In this document: positions 18,782 to 28,215 of the stretch, one piece after another
Layout of the letters: every line of letters starts with the position of its first letter
How positions within the stretch are numbered: position 1 is the first letter of the stretch
Assembly (NCBI GenBank): GCA_013816585.1
Contig: JACDEE010000012.1
Span: 1-64,000, forward strand
Reading direction: 5' to 3'
Source: Sphingosinicella sp.
GTDB lineage: Bacteria > Pseudomonadota > Alphaproteobacteria > Sphingomonadales > Sphingomonadaceae
Length of the DNA: 64,000 bases
The notes under the pieces: model-generated
The model's input: the letters and a program-made list of their open reading frames with translations, nothing else
What the model was told of the DNA's origin: nothing
Databases searched by the model: none
Program-made: the position numbers and the translations under genes

Positions 18782-19409
18782 TGAAACGCGCCTCCAGCTT
18801 CTCGACCGCGGCGCGCGTCAGCACCAAAGTCTCATGCTTCAGAATATCATAGACGTTCGCGCCGACCGCCGGGAGAAGATTGATCTCGCGGAGGTTGGAC
18901 GACGCCAGGGCAAAACCAATGTTGAGCGCGTCGCCGTCGATCACCAAAGCGGTCCGGCCAAAGCCAAGCTTGCCGAGATGATCCTTGAGGACCTTCGTCT
19001 TGCTTTCGCTGAGGTCGAGGTTTTCCATGACGATCAGCTGGCCGTCACGCGCCTTGGCGCTGAGCGCCATCTTCAGACCCAGCGCACGAACCTTCTTGTT
19101 CAGCGAAGGGTTGAAATCACGGACGCGGGGACCGTGGGCCTTGCCGCCGCCGACGAAGATCGGGGCACGGCGATCGCCGTGACGTGCCGTACCGCCGCCC
19201 TTCTGGCGACCGAATTTCTTGCCGGTACGCGCGACATCCGAACGCTCGCGGGCTCCGCGGGCGGTGCCGCGGCGCTTTTCGAGCTGCCAGGTGACGACAC
19301 GATGCAGGATATCCGCGCGCGGCTCGACGCCGAACACTTCATCGTTAAGCTCTATGTCACCCTTGCCGGACGCCTTGGCGCCGTCGATGGTCTGAACCTT
19401 GACCTTCAT
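18774..19409 (-). CDS. rplD: 50S ribosomal protein L4
   Basis: L4, 211 residues. The extended loop that reaches the tunnel has [20 protein letters not shown], and the end ([26 protein letters not shown], given in part) is canonical. In E. coli L4 represses the S10 operon through a leader before rpsJ; whether this works here is unknown. It lies 2 bases after rplC. Confidence 0.98.
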   Translation of the reverse strand: MKVKVQTIDGAKASGKGDIELNDEVFGVEPRADILHRVVTWQLEKRRGTARGARERSDVARTGKKFGRQKGGGTARHGDRRAPIFVGGGKAHGPRVRDFNPSLNKKVRALGLKMALSAKARDGQLIVMENLDLSESKTKVLKDHLGKLGFGRTALVIDGDALNIGFALASSNLREINLLPAVGANVYDILKHETLVLTRAAVEKLEARFNG

Positions 19410-19411
19410 CT

Positions 19412-20260
19412 TCAGCCTTCCTTGCCTTCGTCGGCCGCCGGATTTGCCTCGGGCGCTTCGGCCTGGGCATCGGATTCGGCGACAGCCGCTGCTACTTCAT
19501 CATCGCTCGGCAGCGGCGCCATTTCATGTTCGGCAGCCGCTTCCACCATGCCGGCGGGTGCTTCCTCGATCTCGGCAGGCTTGCCGCTCTCGCGAATGCC
19601 GGCCGGATAGGGCGCATCGTCGGGACGGGAAACCTTGACGGCGTCCTTGACCAGGAGCCAGCCGCCCTTGTGACCGGGCACGGAGCCCTTCACGAAGATC
19701 AGGCCACGCTCCACATCGGTGCGGACGACTTCCAGATTCTGCTGGGTGCGATTGCGCGCGCCCATATGGCCGGCCATCTTCTTGTTCTTGAAGACGCGGC
19801 CCGGATCCTGACGCTGGCCGGTCGAGCCGAGCGAACGGTGTGATACGGACACGCCGTGCGTGGCGCGAAGACCACCGAAACCCCAGCGCTTCATACCGCC
19901 GGCAAAACCCTTGCCCTGGGTCACGCCCTGGATATCGACGAGCTGCCCCGCGATGAAGTGGCTGGCGGTGATTTCGGCGCCGACATCAAGGAGAGCATCC
20001 TCGGCGACCACGAATTCCGCGACACGAGCCTTGGGCTCCACTTCGGCCTTGCCGAAATGGCCGCGTTGCGGCTTCGAAAGATTTTTGGCCTTGGCCGTGC
20101 CGGCGCCCAATTGCAGCGCGACATAACCGTCGCGGTCGCTTTCGCGCCGCGCAACGACCTGAACATTGTCCAGTGCCAGGACGGTGACGGGCACATGGCG
20201 GCCGTCTTCCTGGAACAAGCGGGTCATCCCCATTTTCTTCGCGATCACGCCGGTGCGCAT
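19412..20260 (-). CDS. rplC: 50S ribosomal protein L3 with acidic C-terminal tail
   Basis: L3, 282 residues, binds near the 3' end of 23S rRNA. The core ([16 protein letters not shown] to about residue 215) is standard, with the [18 protein letters not shown] loop. E. coli L3 has 209 residues; the extra 65 or so here form an acidic, Ala-rich tail ([20 protein letters not shown]). The start at 20260 is chosen because GGAG lies 7 bases before it; the ATG at 20266 would leave just one base of spacing. A structured 190-base gap separates it from rpsJ. Confidence 0.97.
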   Translation of the reverse strand: MRTGVIAKKMGMTRLFQEDGRHVPVTVLALDNVQVVARRESDRDGYVALQLGAGTAKAKNLSKPQRGHFGKAEVEPKARVAEFVVAEDALLDVGAEITASHFIAGQLVDIQGVTQGKGFAGGMKRWGFGGLRATHGVSVSHRSLGSTGQRQDPGRVFKNKKMAGHMGARNRTQQNLEVVRTDVERGLIFVKGSVPGHKGGWLLVKDAVKVSRPDDAPYPAGIRESGKPAEIEEAPAGMVEAAAEHEMAPLPSDDEVAAAVAESDAQAEAPEANPAADEGKEG

Positions 20261-20454
20261 GACCATACTCCTTACGTCAGAGGCCCACGGGGAAATTCCC
20301 GCGGGCGTGATGGATGCCCATCGAAAATCGATGGGACCCAACAAGCCCAAAAAAGATGCGTGCCCCGCTGGGCTATTCCCTCGCCAATAAGCCAGGGATG
20401 CGGGGGACGCAGACCACGGCGATCGCCGTGCGGTATCCCTATCTCGCCAGCCGC
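20261..20454 (-). other. Structured spacer between rpsJ and rplC
   Basis: In most bacteria rpsJ and rplC nearly touch. Here 194 bases lie between them and on the minus strand show three possible hairpins: CACGGCGATCGCCGTG (a perfect palindrome, 20415-20430), an AGCCCA/TGGGCT pair, and a CCCATCGA-TTT-TCGATGGG stem (about 20316-20334), then a GC-rich imperfect stem before the rplC ribosome binding site. No gene is visible. It may hold a promoter, a processing site or a regulatory leader for rplC. Confidence 0.5.
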
Positions 20455-20766
<312 letters not shown>

Positions 20767-20843
20767 GTCCATTACCGATGCGAAAGAGCCAACCTATCCC
20801 GAGACGAGAGCCCCGGAAGAGGCATAATCCAAAACTGAAAGCG

Positions 20844-20874
20844 AGCCGCCCGAATCTCAAGAGACCGGGCGGCT
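20844..20874 (-). terminator. Hairpin between tuf and rpsJ, possible attenuator
   Basis: A 9-bp stem (AGCCGCCCG / CGGGCGGCT) with a 13-base loop starts 14 bases after the tuf stop. On the minus strand it is followed by CGCTTTCAGTTTT, which is T-rich but not a pure T-run. It is a likely partial terminator that separates the str and S10 groups, with some read-through. Confidence 0.6.
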
Positions 20875-20887
20875 GCGCGTGCCTTTA

Positions 20888-22078
20888 CTACTTAGTGATC
20901 TCGGCCACAACCCCTGCGCCGACGGTCCGGCCGCCTTCGCGGATCGCGAAGCGCAAACCCTGGTCCATGGCGATCGGGGCGATCAGCTTGACGCCGATCG
21001 TCACGTTGTCGCCAGGCATGACCATCTCGGTACCTTCCGGCAGAACCACTTCGCCCGTCACGTCGGTCGTGCGGAAGTAGAATTGCGGACGATAGTTGGC
21101 GAAGAACGGCGTGTGACGGCCGCCTTCGTCCTTCGAGAGGACGTAGACCTCGGCATTGAAGTCGGTGTGCGGCTTGATCGAGCCGGGCTTGCAGAGAACC
21201 TGGCCACGCTCGACTTCTTCACGGCCGATGCCGCGGATGAGAGCACCGATATTGTCGCCGGCCTGGCCCTGATCGAGCAGCTTGCGGAACATTTCGACGC
21301 CGGTGACCGTGGTCTTGGCAGTGTCCTTGATGCCGACGATTTCGACTTCTTCACCAACCTTGACGATGCCGGTTTCGACGCGGCCGGTGACGACCGTGCC
21401 GCGACCCGAGATCGAGAACACGTCTTCAATAGGCATCAGGAACGGCTTGTCGAGCGGACGCTCGGGCTGCGGAATGTAGCTGTCGACAGCCTTCATCAGT
21501 TCCAGGATGGCGTCGTGGCCGATCTTGGTGTCGCTGTCTTCGAGCGAAGCGAGAGCCGAGCCCTTGACGATGGGGATGTCGTCGCCCGGGAAGTCGTACG
21601 AAGTCAGCAATTCGCGGATTTCGAGTTCGACCAGTTCGAGCAGCTCTTCGTCATCGACCTGATCGACCTTGTTCATGAACACGACCATGGCCGGAACGCC
21701 GACCTGCTTGGCGAGCAGGATGTGCTCGCGGGTCTGCGGCATGGGGCCGTCAGCAGCCGACACGACCAGGATCGCGCCATCCATCTGGGCGGCACCGGTG
21801 ATCATGTTCTTCACATAATCGGCGTGGCCCGGGCAATCGACGTGGGCATAGTGACGAGCTTCGGTTTCATATTCGACGTGAGCGGTCGAAATGGTGATGC
21901 CGCGCTCGCGCTCTTCGGGAGCCTTGTCGATATTGGCATAGCTCGTGTAGGTCGCGCCGCCGGATTCAGCGAGAACCTTGGTGATCGCTGCGGTGAGCGA
22001 CGTCTTGCCATGATCCACGTGACCGATGGTGCCGATGTTGCAATGCGGTTTCGTCCGCTCAAACTTAGCTTTCGCCAT
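20888..22078 (-). CDS. tuf: Translation elongation factor Tu
   Basis: EF-Tu, 396 residues, delivers aminoacyl-tRNA to the ribosome. The P-loop GHVDHGKT is at residues 19-26, followed by the switch I region with GITIS and switch [18 protein letters not shown] gives guanine specificity. Domains 2 and 3 follow with the expected length. It is the last gene of rpsL-rpsG-fusA-tuf. Only this copy is in the window; whether a second exists cannot be seen. Confidence 0.98.
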   Translation of the reverse strand: MAKAKFERTKPHCNIGTIGHVDHGKTSLTAAITKVLAESGGATYTSYANIDKAPEERERGITISTAHVEYETEARHYAHVDCPGHADYVKNMITGAAQMDGAILVVSAADGPMPQTREHILLAKQVGVPAMVVFMNKVDQVDDEELLELVELEIRELLTSYDFPGDDIPIVKGSALASLEDSDTKIGHDAILELMKAVDSYIPQPERPLDKPFLMPIEDVFSISGRGTVVTGRVETGIVKVGEEVEIVGIKDTAKTTVTGVEMFRKLLDQGQAGDNIGALIRGIGREEVERGQVLCKPGSIKPHTDFNAEVYVLSKDEGGRHTPFFANYRPQFYFRTTDVTGEVVLPEGTEMVMPGDNVTIGVKLIAPIAMDQGLRFAIREGGRTVGAGVVAEITK

Positions 22079-22122
22079 TTGCCTTACCCTTCGTCTTTCT
22101 TGACCTGTTTAAAGCCGCCGTA

Positions 22123-24198
22123 TCAGGCGAGCTTGGCTTTCACTTCATCCGCAACATTCTGCGGGACTTCTTCATAATGCGAGAACTGCATCGAATATTG
22201 AGCGCGGCCCTGCGTGAAGGAACGGAGCTCATTAACGTAGCCGAACATATTGGCAAGCGGGACCATCGCATCGACGACCTGAGCGTTGCCGCGGCTGTCG
22301 GTGCCCTGGATCTGGCCGCGACGGCTGTTCAGATCGCCGATCACATCACCCAGATAATCTTCCGGAGTGACGATTTCGACCTTCATGATCGGCTCGAGCA
22401 GTTTGATCCCGGACTTTTGAGCGGCTTCGCGCATGCCGCCACGCCCCGTGATTTCGAACGCGAGAGCGGACGAATCGACGTCGTGGTAGGCGCCATCATA
22501 GAGCGTCGCGGTGAAATCGATGATCGGGAAGCCGATCAAGGATCCAGTAGCGGCGATCTCGCGAATGCCCTTTTCGACCGAGGGAATATATTCCTTGGGA
22601 ACGTTGCCGCCCTTGACCTCATCGTTGAAGATGACGCCCTGGCCGCGCTCGCCCGGCTCGACCGTGAACTTGATCCGGCCGAACTGACCCGATCCGCCCG
22701 ACTGCTTCTTGTGGGTGTAATCGACGTCGACCTTCTTGGCCAGGCTCTCACGATACGCCACCTGCGGCGCGCCGACATTGGCTTCGACCTTGAATTCGCG
22801 CTTCATGCGATCGACCAGGATTTCGAGATGGAGCTCGCCCATTCCCTTGATGATGGTCTGGCCGCTTTCATTGTCCGAAGACACACGGAACGACGGGTCC
22901 TCGCGAGCCAGGCGATTGAGCGCGACGCCCATTTTCTCCTGGTCTGCCTTGGTCTTGGGCTCCACTGCAACCTCGATCACTGGATCGGGGAATTCCATCC
23001 GCTCCAATATGATCGGGGCGTTGGCGGCACAAAGCGTCTCACCGGTGGTCGTATCCTTGAGGCCCGCCAGGGCGACGATGTCACCGGCATAGGCCACCTG
23101 GATGTCTTCGCGGTCATTGGCATGCATCAACAGCATGCGGCCAACCTTTTCCTTCTTGTCCTTGACCGAATTGGTGACCGTCGAAGCGGTTTCCAGCTTG
23201 CCCGAATAGATGCGGGCAAAGGTCAGGGTGCCGACGAACGGGTCGTTCATGATCTTGAACGCAAGCGCCGCGAATGGAGCATCGTCCGTCGGCGGACGCG
23301 ATTCTGGAGTTACGCCGTCGAGCTTCAGGCCCTGGACCGGCGGAATGTCGAGCGGCGAGGGCAGATAGTCGACGACTGCGTCGAGCAATGGCTGCACGCC
23401 CTTGTTCTTGAAGGCGGAGCCGCACAGGACGGGAACGAACGAGAAGTTCAGCGTACCCTTGCGGATCAACGCCTTCAGGGTCGCGGTGTCGGGCTCGTCT
23501 CCACCGAGATAGGCCTCCATGACTTCGTCGTCCTGCTCGACCGCCATTTCGATAAGGTCCTGGCGGGCGGTAGCGGCGGCATCGGCGAGATCGGCAGGAA
23601 TATCCTGATATTCGAACTTCGCGCCGAGCGATTCTTCGAGCCAGATGATGGCGCGATTTTCAACCAGGTCGACCAGGCCTATGAACGAGCCTTCGATGCC
23701 GATCGGGAGATAAAGGACGGCCGGGCGGGCGCCCAGTCGATCCTTGATCATTTCGACGCACATGTCGAAATTGGCGCCGGTGCGGTCCAGCTTGTTGATG
23801 AAGCACATGCGCGGCACTTTGTACTTGTCCGCCTGGCGCCACACGGTTTCGGACTGCGGCTCGACGCCGGCGACGCCGTCGAAGCAGGCTACCGCGCCGT
23901 CCAATACACGCAGCGAACGTTCGACTTCGATGGTGAAGTCGACATGGCCCGGCGTGTCGATGATGTTGATCCGGTGGTCGTTCCAGAAACAGGTGGTGGC
24001 GGCGCTGGTGATCGTGATCCCGCGCTCTTGCTCCTGCTCCATCCAGTCCATCGTGGCGGTACCCTCATGGACTTCGCCGATCTTGTAGGACTTGCCGGTA
24101 TAATAAAGGATTCGCTCGGTGGTCGTCGTCTTGCCGGCGTCGATATGCGCCATGATGCCGATATTACGATATTTTTCGAGCGGATGGCTGCGGGCCAT
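22123..24198 (-). CDS. fusA: Translation elongation factor G
   Basis: EF-G, 691 residues, drives translocation and ribosome recycling. It starts [20 protein letters not shown] with the P-loop AHIDAGKT (residues 17-24), then the RGITITSAA and DTPGHVDF switches and NKLD. Domains II-V follow; the [21 protein letters not shown] stretch of domain IV is conserved. It lies 54 bases after rpsG and 44 before tuf. Confidence 0.98.
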   Translation of the reverse strand: MARSHPLEKYRNIGIMAHIDAGKTTTTERILYYTGKSYKIGEVHEGTATMDWMEQEQERGITITSAATTCFWNDHRINIIDTPGHVDFTIEVERSLRVLDGAVACFDGVAGVEPQSETVWRQADKYKVPRMCFINKLDRTGANFDMCVEMIKDRLGARPAVLYLPIGIEGSFIGLVDLVENRAIIWLEESLGAKFEYQDIPADLADAAATARQDLIEMAVEQDDEVMEAYLGGDEPDTATLKALIRKGTLNFSFVPVLCGSAFKNKGVQPLLDAVVDYLPSPLDIPPVQGLKLDGVTPESRPPTDDAPFAALAFKIMNDPFVGTLTFARIYSGKLETASTVTNSVKDKKEKVGRMLLMHANDREDIQVAYAGDIVALAGLKDTTTGETLCAANAPIILERMEFPDPVIEVAVEPKTKADQEKMGVALNRLAREDPSFRVSSDNESGQTIIKGMGELHLEILVDRMKREFKVEANVGAPQVAYRESLAKKVDVDYTHKKQSGGSGQFGRIKFTVEPGERGQGVIFNDEVKGGNVPKEYIPSVEKGIREIAATGSLIGFPIIDFTATLYDGAYHDVDSSALAFEITGRGGMREAAQKSGIKLLEPIMKVEIVTPEDYLGDVIGDLNSRRGQIQGTDSRGNAQVVDAMVPLANMFGYVNELRSFTQGRAQYSMQFSHYEEVPQNVADEVKAKLA

Positions 24199-24252
24199 GA
24201 TCTTAAACTCCGATGCGGGGAAGGCCTTGCCGCCCCCGCGATATAGGGACGA

Positions 24253-24723
24253 TTACCAGCGATAGTGCGAGAAGGCCCGGTTGGCTTCCGCCATCCGGTG
24301 CGTATCTTCACGCTTCTTGACGGCGTTGCCGCGGTTGTTGGCCGCGTCCATCAGTTCGCCCGAAAGGCGCGCGGACATCGTGTTTTCCGAGCGCGCCCGA
24401 GCGGCAGAAATCAGCCAGCGGATGGCCAACGCCTGGGCGCGCTCCGGACGAACCTCGACCGGGACCTGGTAGGTGGCACCGCCGACACGGCGACTGCGGA
24501 CTTCGATGCCCGGCTTGATGTTATTGAGCGCGTCATGGAACACGCCGAGTGGCTCACGCTTGGCCTTGGTCTCCACGGTCTCGAATGCGCCGTAGACGAT
24601 GCCCTCGGCAGTCGACTTCTTGCCGTCGAGCATCACCGAGTTCATGAATTTGGAAAGGACCAGATCGCCAAATTTGGGATCGGGAAGAATTTCGCGCTTT
24701 TCTGGGCGACGACGACGGGACAT
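24253..24723 (-). CDS. rpsG: 30S ribosomal protein S7
   Basis: S7, 156 residues, initiates assembly of the small-subunit head. [20 protein letters not shown] fixes the start; the frame is open for another 53 codons without similarity. [20 protein letters not shown] and the end [10 protein letters not shown] are typical. It lies between rpsL and fusA. Confidence 0.98.
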   Translation of the reverse strand: MSRRRRPEKREILPDPKFGDLVLSKFMNSVMLDGKKSTAEGIVYGAFETVETKAKREPLGVFHDALNNIKPGIEVRSRRVGGATYQVPVEVRPERAQALAIRWLISAARARSENTMSARLSGELMDAANNRGNAVKKREDTHRMAEANRAFSHYRW

Positions 24724-24760
24724 AATTTTTCCTCTTAACTTCAGCCAGACGGATCTGAGC

Positions 24761-25132
24761 TTACTTCGGACGCTTGGCGCCGTACTTCGAGCGAGATTGG
24801 CGACGATCCTTGACACCCTGGGTGTCGAGAACGCCGCGGAGAACGTGATAGCGCACGCCGGGAAGGTCGCGCACACGGCCACCGCGGATCAGGACCACAC
24901 TATGTTCCTGAAGGTTGTGACCTTCACCTGGAATGTAGCTGATCACTTCGCGCTGGTTGGTCAGGCGAACCTTGGCCACCTTGCGCAAAGCCGAGTTCGG
25001 CTTTTTCGGGGTCGTGGTGTACACGCGAGTGCATACGCCGCGCTTTTGCGGGTTCTGCTCCATCGCAGGAACCTTGCTCTTGGCCTTTTGCGGCTCGCGA
25101 CCCTTGCGGATCAGCTGATTAATCGTTGGCAT
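24761..25132 (-). CDS. rpsL: 30S ribosomal protein S12 with Arg88
   Basis: S12, 123 residues, in the decoding centre. The first critical loop [11 protein letters not shown] is normal with Lys43, but the second reads [13 protein letters not shown], with Arg at position 88 where most bacteria have Lys (Lys87 in E. coli numbering without Met). The codon is CGC at 24869-24871, so it is not a one-step change from a Lys codon. K88R is a known streptomycin-resistance substitution. rpsL is the first gene of the str group, preceded by a near-consensus promoter. Confidence 0.98.
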   Translation of the reverse strand: MPTINQLIRKGREPQKAKSKVPAMEQNPQKRGVCTRVYTTTPKKPNSALRKVAKVRLTNQREVISYIPGEGHNLQEHSVVLIRGGRVRDLPGVRYHVLRGVLDTQGVKDRRQSRSKYGAKRPK

Positions 25133-25283
25133 GAAGCCTTCACCTACCTTAAGTTACTTTGCTGGCACGCAAAATACGCAAAAACCTCGGCGGCCTTAAT
25201 GGCCCCCCAGGCCTTGCTTACGCACAGCAATGTTCAAGCTCTTTGCCCGCTCCAGGGACGCAAGGGACCCGCGGGCAGGGCGG

Positions 25284-25312
25284 CCTATAGACAGGCTTGC
25301 CCGTTCGGTCAA
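25284..25312 (-). promoter_or_regulatory. Predicted sigma-70 promoter of the rpsL (str) operon
   Basis: On the minus strand TTGACC (25307-25312) and TATAGG (25284-25289) are separated by exactly 17 bases. Transcription would start near 25277, giving an rpsL leader of about 145 nucleotides. This is the best sigma-70 match I found in the window and lies where a strong promoter is expected. Confidence 0.75.
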
Positions 25313-25336
25313 CGATAGAAGTCGTCGTTCTTCCGC

Positions 25337-25669
25337 CTATTTCAAGGGGTCGTGGCCCCAGTTCATCAACGAATAGCGCCAGCGCGAGGTGACGACATTC
25401 TCGGGCTGCTGCGCGAGGTAACGGCGGATATAGCCGACCGTCTTGCGCATATGGCCGTAGTCATCCTCGGTCAGTTCCCGCCGATCCGTCGCCAGGATCC
25501 GGGCGATCCGGCGACCTGACGCATGGCCGATCGATTCGGCATCCGACTTTTTCTGTCCGACCTTCAGGCTTTCGGGCCCGGCAAGCCACAATTCCAGTTC
25601 GTGCCGGTCCATGTTCACCGCGCCATGAAAATCCTGATAGACGCGCTTTCGGTCCAGCGCGGCCGGCAC
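25337..25669 (-). CDS. DUF3140 family protein
   Basis: A 110-residue protein with the DUF3140 pattern: VYQDFHGAVNMDRHELELWLAG, then KSDAESIGHASGRRIARIL and a late KTVGYIRRYLAQQP. The function is unknown; the charged helical sequence suggests a small cytoplasmic, perhaps DNA-associated, protein. The start is GTG at 25669, overlapping the stop of the S9 peptidase gene by one base (TAGTG). I chose it because the domain begins right after; the ribosome binding site is weak, so coupling to the gene before it is likely. Confidence 0.8.
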   Translation of the reverse strand: MPAALDRKRVYQDFHGAVNMDRHELELWLAGPESLKVGQKKSDAESIGHASGRRIARILATDRRELTEDDYGHMRKTVGYIRRYLAQQPENVVTSRWRYSLMNWGHDPLK

Positions 25670-27603
25670 TAATTGGCAGCCGCTTCGCCAAGCAGATTCT
25701 GCTGCCAGAAAAGAAGGCTGGTCCAGAAGAGATAATCGACATTTTCCTTCTTGGCGAAGCCGTGTCCTTCATTCTGCCCCAGCAAATGCCAGGCGGTCCT
25801 GCCATTGTCGCGTACCGCCTTCACGATCTGGTCGGCTTCCGATGCTGGTACCCGTGGATCATTTCCTCCCGTTACAACCATCAGCGGGATGGCCAATTCC
25901 TTGACCCGCGTCAGAGGAGAGATCTGCGTCAGCTGCGCGCGCTGCGCCGGATCGCGTTCATCGCCATATTCGACCCGGCGAAGATCGCGCCGGTAGCTTT
26001 GCGTGTTTTCGAGGAAGGTCACGAAATTGGAGATCGCGACGGCGCAATTGGCACCCCGTAGCTGCTTCCCGTATCGGATCGCCGCAGCGTAGCACATATA
26101 CCCGCCATAAGAGCCGCCGGTCACGGCGAACCGAGCCGGGTCGAGGCGCGAATCCTTCCCGAGCCGGCCGAGAAAAGCACCGATGTCCGTCACCGAATCC
26201 TCGCGCTTCGACGGCCCGTTGTCCAACTCGACGAACCTTTTTCCGTAACCGGTCGAACCCCGGACATTGGGATAGAATATGGCAATGCCGAGTTCGTTCA
26301 GCAGATAATTGTTGCGGCCCTGAAACCCCGGCCGGCTTTGTCCCTCGGGCCCGCCATGGATGTTGACGATCAGTGGACGCTTTCCTCGGAACTTACCCGC
26401 GTCGGGACGATATAGAAAGCCCGAAACAGTTTCGCCATCGCCGCTTTTTGTCTCGATCAATTCTGGCTCGACATTGACCTGAGGATCCAGTCCCCCGGTC
26501 TCGCTCTCGGTCCAGCGGGTGACGGCCAGGGTCTGCGGGTCGATGCCATAGGCATCGGCAGGCGAACGCGCCGAGGACAAGGTAAGGCCGATCGTTCCCC
26601 ATGGCGCTATCTTCAGACCGCCGACGATTCCGACGGGCAGGCGATCAACGGTCCTCACGTTCCGCGACCTTGTGTCGAGCAGCTTCACCCGGCTCACCCC
26701 GGCCTCGTTAACGACATAGGCGATGAAGCTGCCATCGTCCGATATGTCGAAATTCTCGACATCCCATTTGGGTTCTTTGGTCACCGGCGTGAATTTGCCG
26801 GTGGCGGCGTCCAATGTGCCGAGCCTCTGGAAATCGGAGCGCTCGTCGGAAGTCAGCCAAAGCCGCCCGTCGGGCCCATATTGGGGCGCATTATACGCGA
26901 TACTGGCGTTGAGGTCGGTGATCGGGCGGAGCGCGCCGGTGGCAAGGTCCAGGTCATAGACATTGGACTTGTTGACCGACACATATTCGCCAACCACCGC
27001 GCTGCGCCCGTCCGGGGCGAAATCCTGGATCGCCCAGCCGCCGCCCTTTACCTGGGCCACGAGCCGGTCGGATTTCGGGTCGCGCGGATTCATCACGTAG
27101 AGGTCCGAATCGCTGCCGTTACGGCGTGTCGACGAATAGCCGATCAGCTTTTCGTCCCAGCTCCACGCGCCGAACTGGTTGCGGCTCTTGCCGTCGGTAA
27201 GCAGATCGAGACGGCCATTGTTCAACCCATAAAGCTGGAAGAACTCGCTTCCGCCCACGTCCTTCTGCACCACCAGCACATCGCCGCTTCCCGGTGAAAA
27301 ACTTCCATTGCCGAGCGGCTCCTGTTCGAAACTGATCTGCCTTCGATCCGCGCCGGGCGCGATCACGCGATGAAGCTGCGTGGTATTGCCGAAACGGGTG
27401 GCGATCAGCATCGAACGATCTGTAGGGTTCCAGTCGACAAAACCTGCCGTCCTGAATTCCATATAGGGACGGGACGCGGCCGCCAGCGCGTCGGGTATTT
27501 CCGGAATACCGTCGGCGACAAGGGCTGCGGGCTTTGGCACCGCGGAAATTGCGCTCGCCGGGGAAAGAACGGTGGCAGCAAGCAGGCAGAGGGCAATACG
27601 CAT
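25669..27603 (-). CDS. Secreted S9-family (prolyl oligopeptidase-like) peptidase
   Basis: A 644-residue serine peptidase. A signal peptide (MRIALCLLAATVLSPASA) directs it to the periplasm. A beta-propeller fills about residues 40-370 and the alpha/beta-hydrolase domain the rest, with nucleophile Ser498 in GGSYGGYM, the Asp in VTGGNDPRVPASE and the His in NEGHGFAKKEN. Such enzymes cleave short peptides, often after Pro or as acylaminoacyl peptidases. The ATG at 27603 has GGAG 9 bases upstream. It forms a two-gene unit with the DUF3140 gene. Confidence 0.92.
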   Translation of the reverse strand: MRIALCLLAATVLSPASAISAVPKPAALVADGIPEIPDALAAASRPYMEFRTAGFVDWNPTDRSMLIATRFGNTTQLHRVIAPGADRRQISFEQEPLGNGSFSPGSGDVLVVQKDVGGSEFFQLYGLNNGRLDLLTDGKSRNQFGAWSWDEKLIGYSSTRRNGSDSDLYVMNPRDPKSDRLVAQVKGGGWAIQDFAPDGRSAVVGEYVSVNKSNVYDLDLATGALRPITDLNASIAYNAPQYGPDGRLWLTSDERSDFQRLGTLDAATGKFTPVTKEPKWDVENFDISDDGSFIAYVVNEAGVSRVKLLDTRSRNVRTVDRLPVGIVGGLKIAPWGTIGLTLSSARSPADAYGIDPQTLAVTRWTESETGGLDPQVNVEPELIETKSGDGETVSGFLYRPDAGKFRGKRPLIVNIHGGPEGQSRPGFQGRNNYLLNELGIAIFYPNVRGSTGYGKRFVELDNGPSKREDSVTDIGAFLGRLGKDSRLDPARFAVTGGSYGGYMCYAAAIRYGKQLRGANCAVAISNFVTFLENTQSYRRDLRRVEYGDERDPAQRAQLTQISPLTRVKELAIPLMVVTGGNDPRVPASEADQIVKAVRDNGRTAWHLLGQNEGHGFAKKENVDYLFWTSLLFWQQNLLGEAAAN

Positions 27604-27764
27604 GGGCGGCAATCTCCAATGGATTGCCCAATGGCTATCGGCGCCCGTTGAAGAGGGCAAGAGGTACGGTCAGGGTGGCAAGGACAAACGGGAAAATTCT
27701 TCAACCCGTAGCGGCGTCTAATCTGAATTAAGGGCGAGGCCCGGGCGCCGACAATAAGTCGCTA

Positions 27765-28202
27765 CTAGCGAAGCAGGATATCCAGAGCGAAGTCGAGCCA
27801 CATCACCAGCAGGCAAATGCTGGAGACCAGGTACCAGCGGAACCGGCGCTGCACCTTGCCCGTGACGACATGATCCCAGCTGTGCAGGCAGCGAAAGAGA
27901 ACGAACAGCCAGGCGAGAAAAACCTGCAGCAGCGAGAGTCGCCCGGTTATCATGACAAGTGGCACCAGCGCGAAAAAGAGCGCCGGCATTTCAAACAGGT
28001 TGCGCAGATTATTGGCCGGCATTTCGACCGGCTCGAAATAGCGCAAGGCGGCCGAACCGGTGGCAAAATCTTCGCGCATTGGAGGATTGCGCCTGAGGTG
28101 CGAGAAACGCTGCTGCAGCAATCGGGCCCACACCACCCAGATCAGGCCCACCAGAGCAATGGTTGGCCAGACGATGAGATCGTCCGACAGCAAGATCTTC
28201 AT
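27765..28202 (-). CDS. MAPEG-family membrane protein
   Basis: A 145-residue inner-membrane protein with four hydrophobic segments. The NLFEMPALFFALVPLVMITG block is the signature of the MAPEG family (membrane proteins in eicosanoid and glutathione metabolism); bacterial members have mostly unknown substrates. It lies 13 bases after lpdA, so it is probably the last gene of the E2-E3 transcript. Why it is there is unknown. Confidence 0.85.
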   Translation of the reverse strand: MKILLSDDLIVWPTIALVGLIWVVWARLLQQRFSHLRRNPPMREDFATGSAALRYFEPVEMPANNLRNLFEMPALFFALVPLVMITGRLSLLQVFLAWLFVLFRCLHSWDHVVTGKVQRRFRWYLVSSICLLVMWLDFALDILLR

Positions 28203-28215
28203 GCCCCCGGCATCC

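Noticed and set aside
22177..24246. A 689-codon open frame antisense to fusA along its whole length
   Set aside because: It mirrors the codon bias of fusA (strong GC third positions keep the opposite frame open). The protein is rich in Asp, Arg and His without domains; no ribosome binding site.
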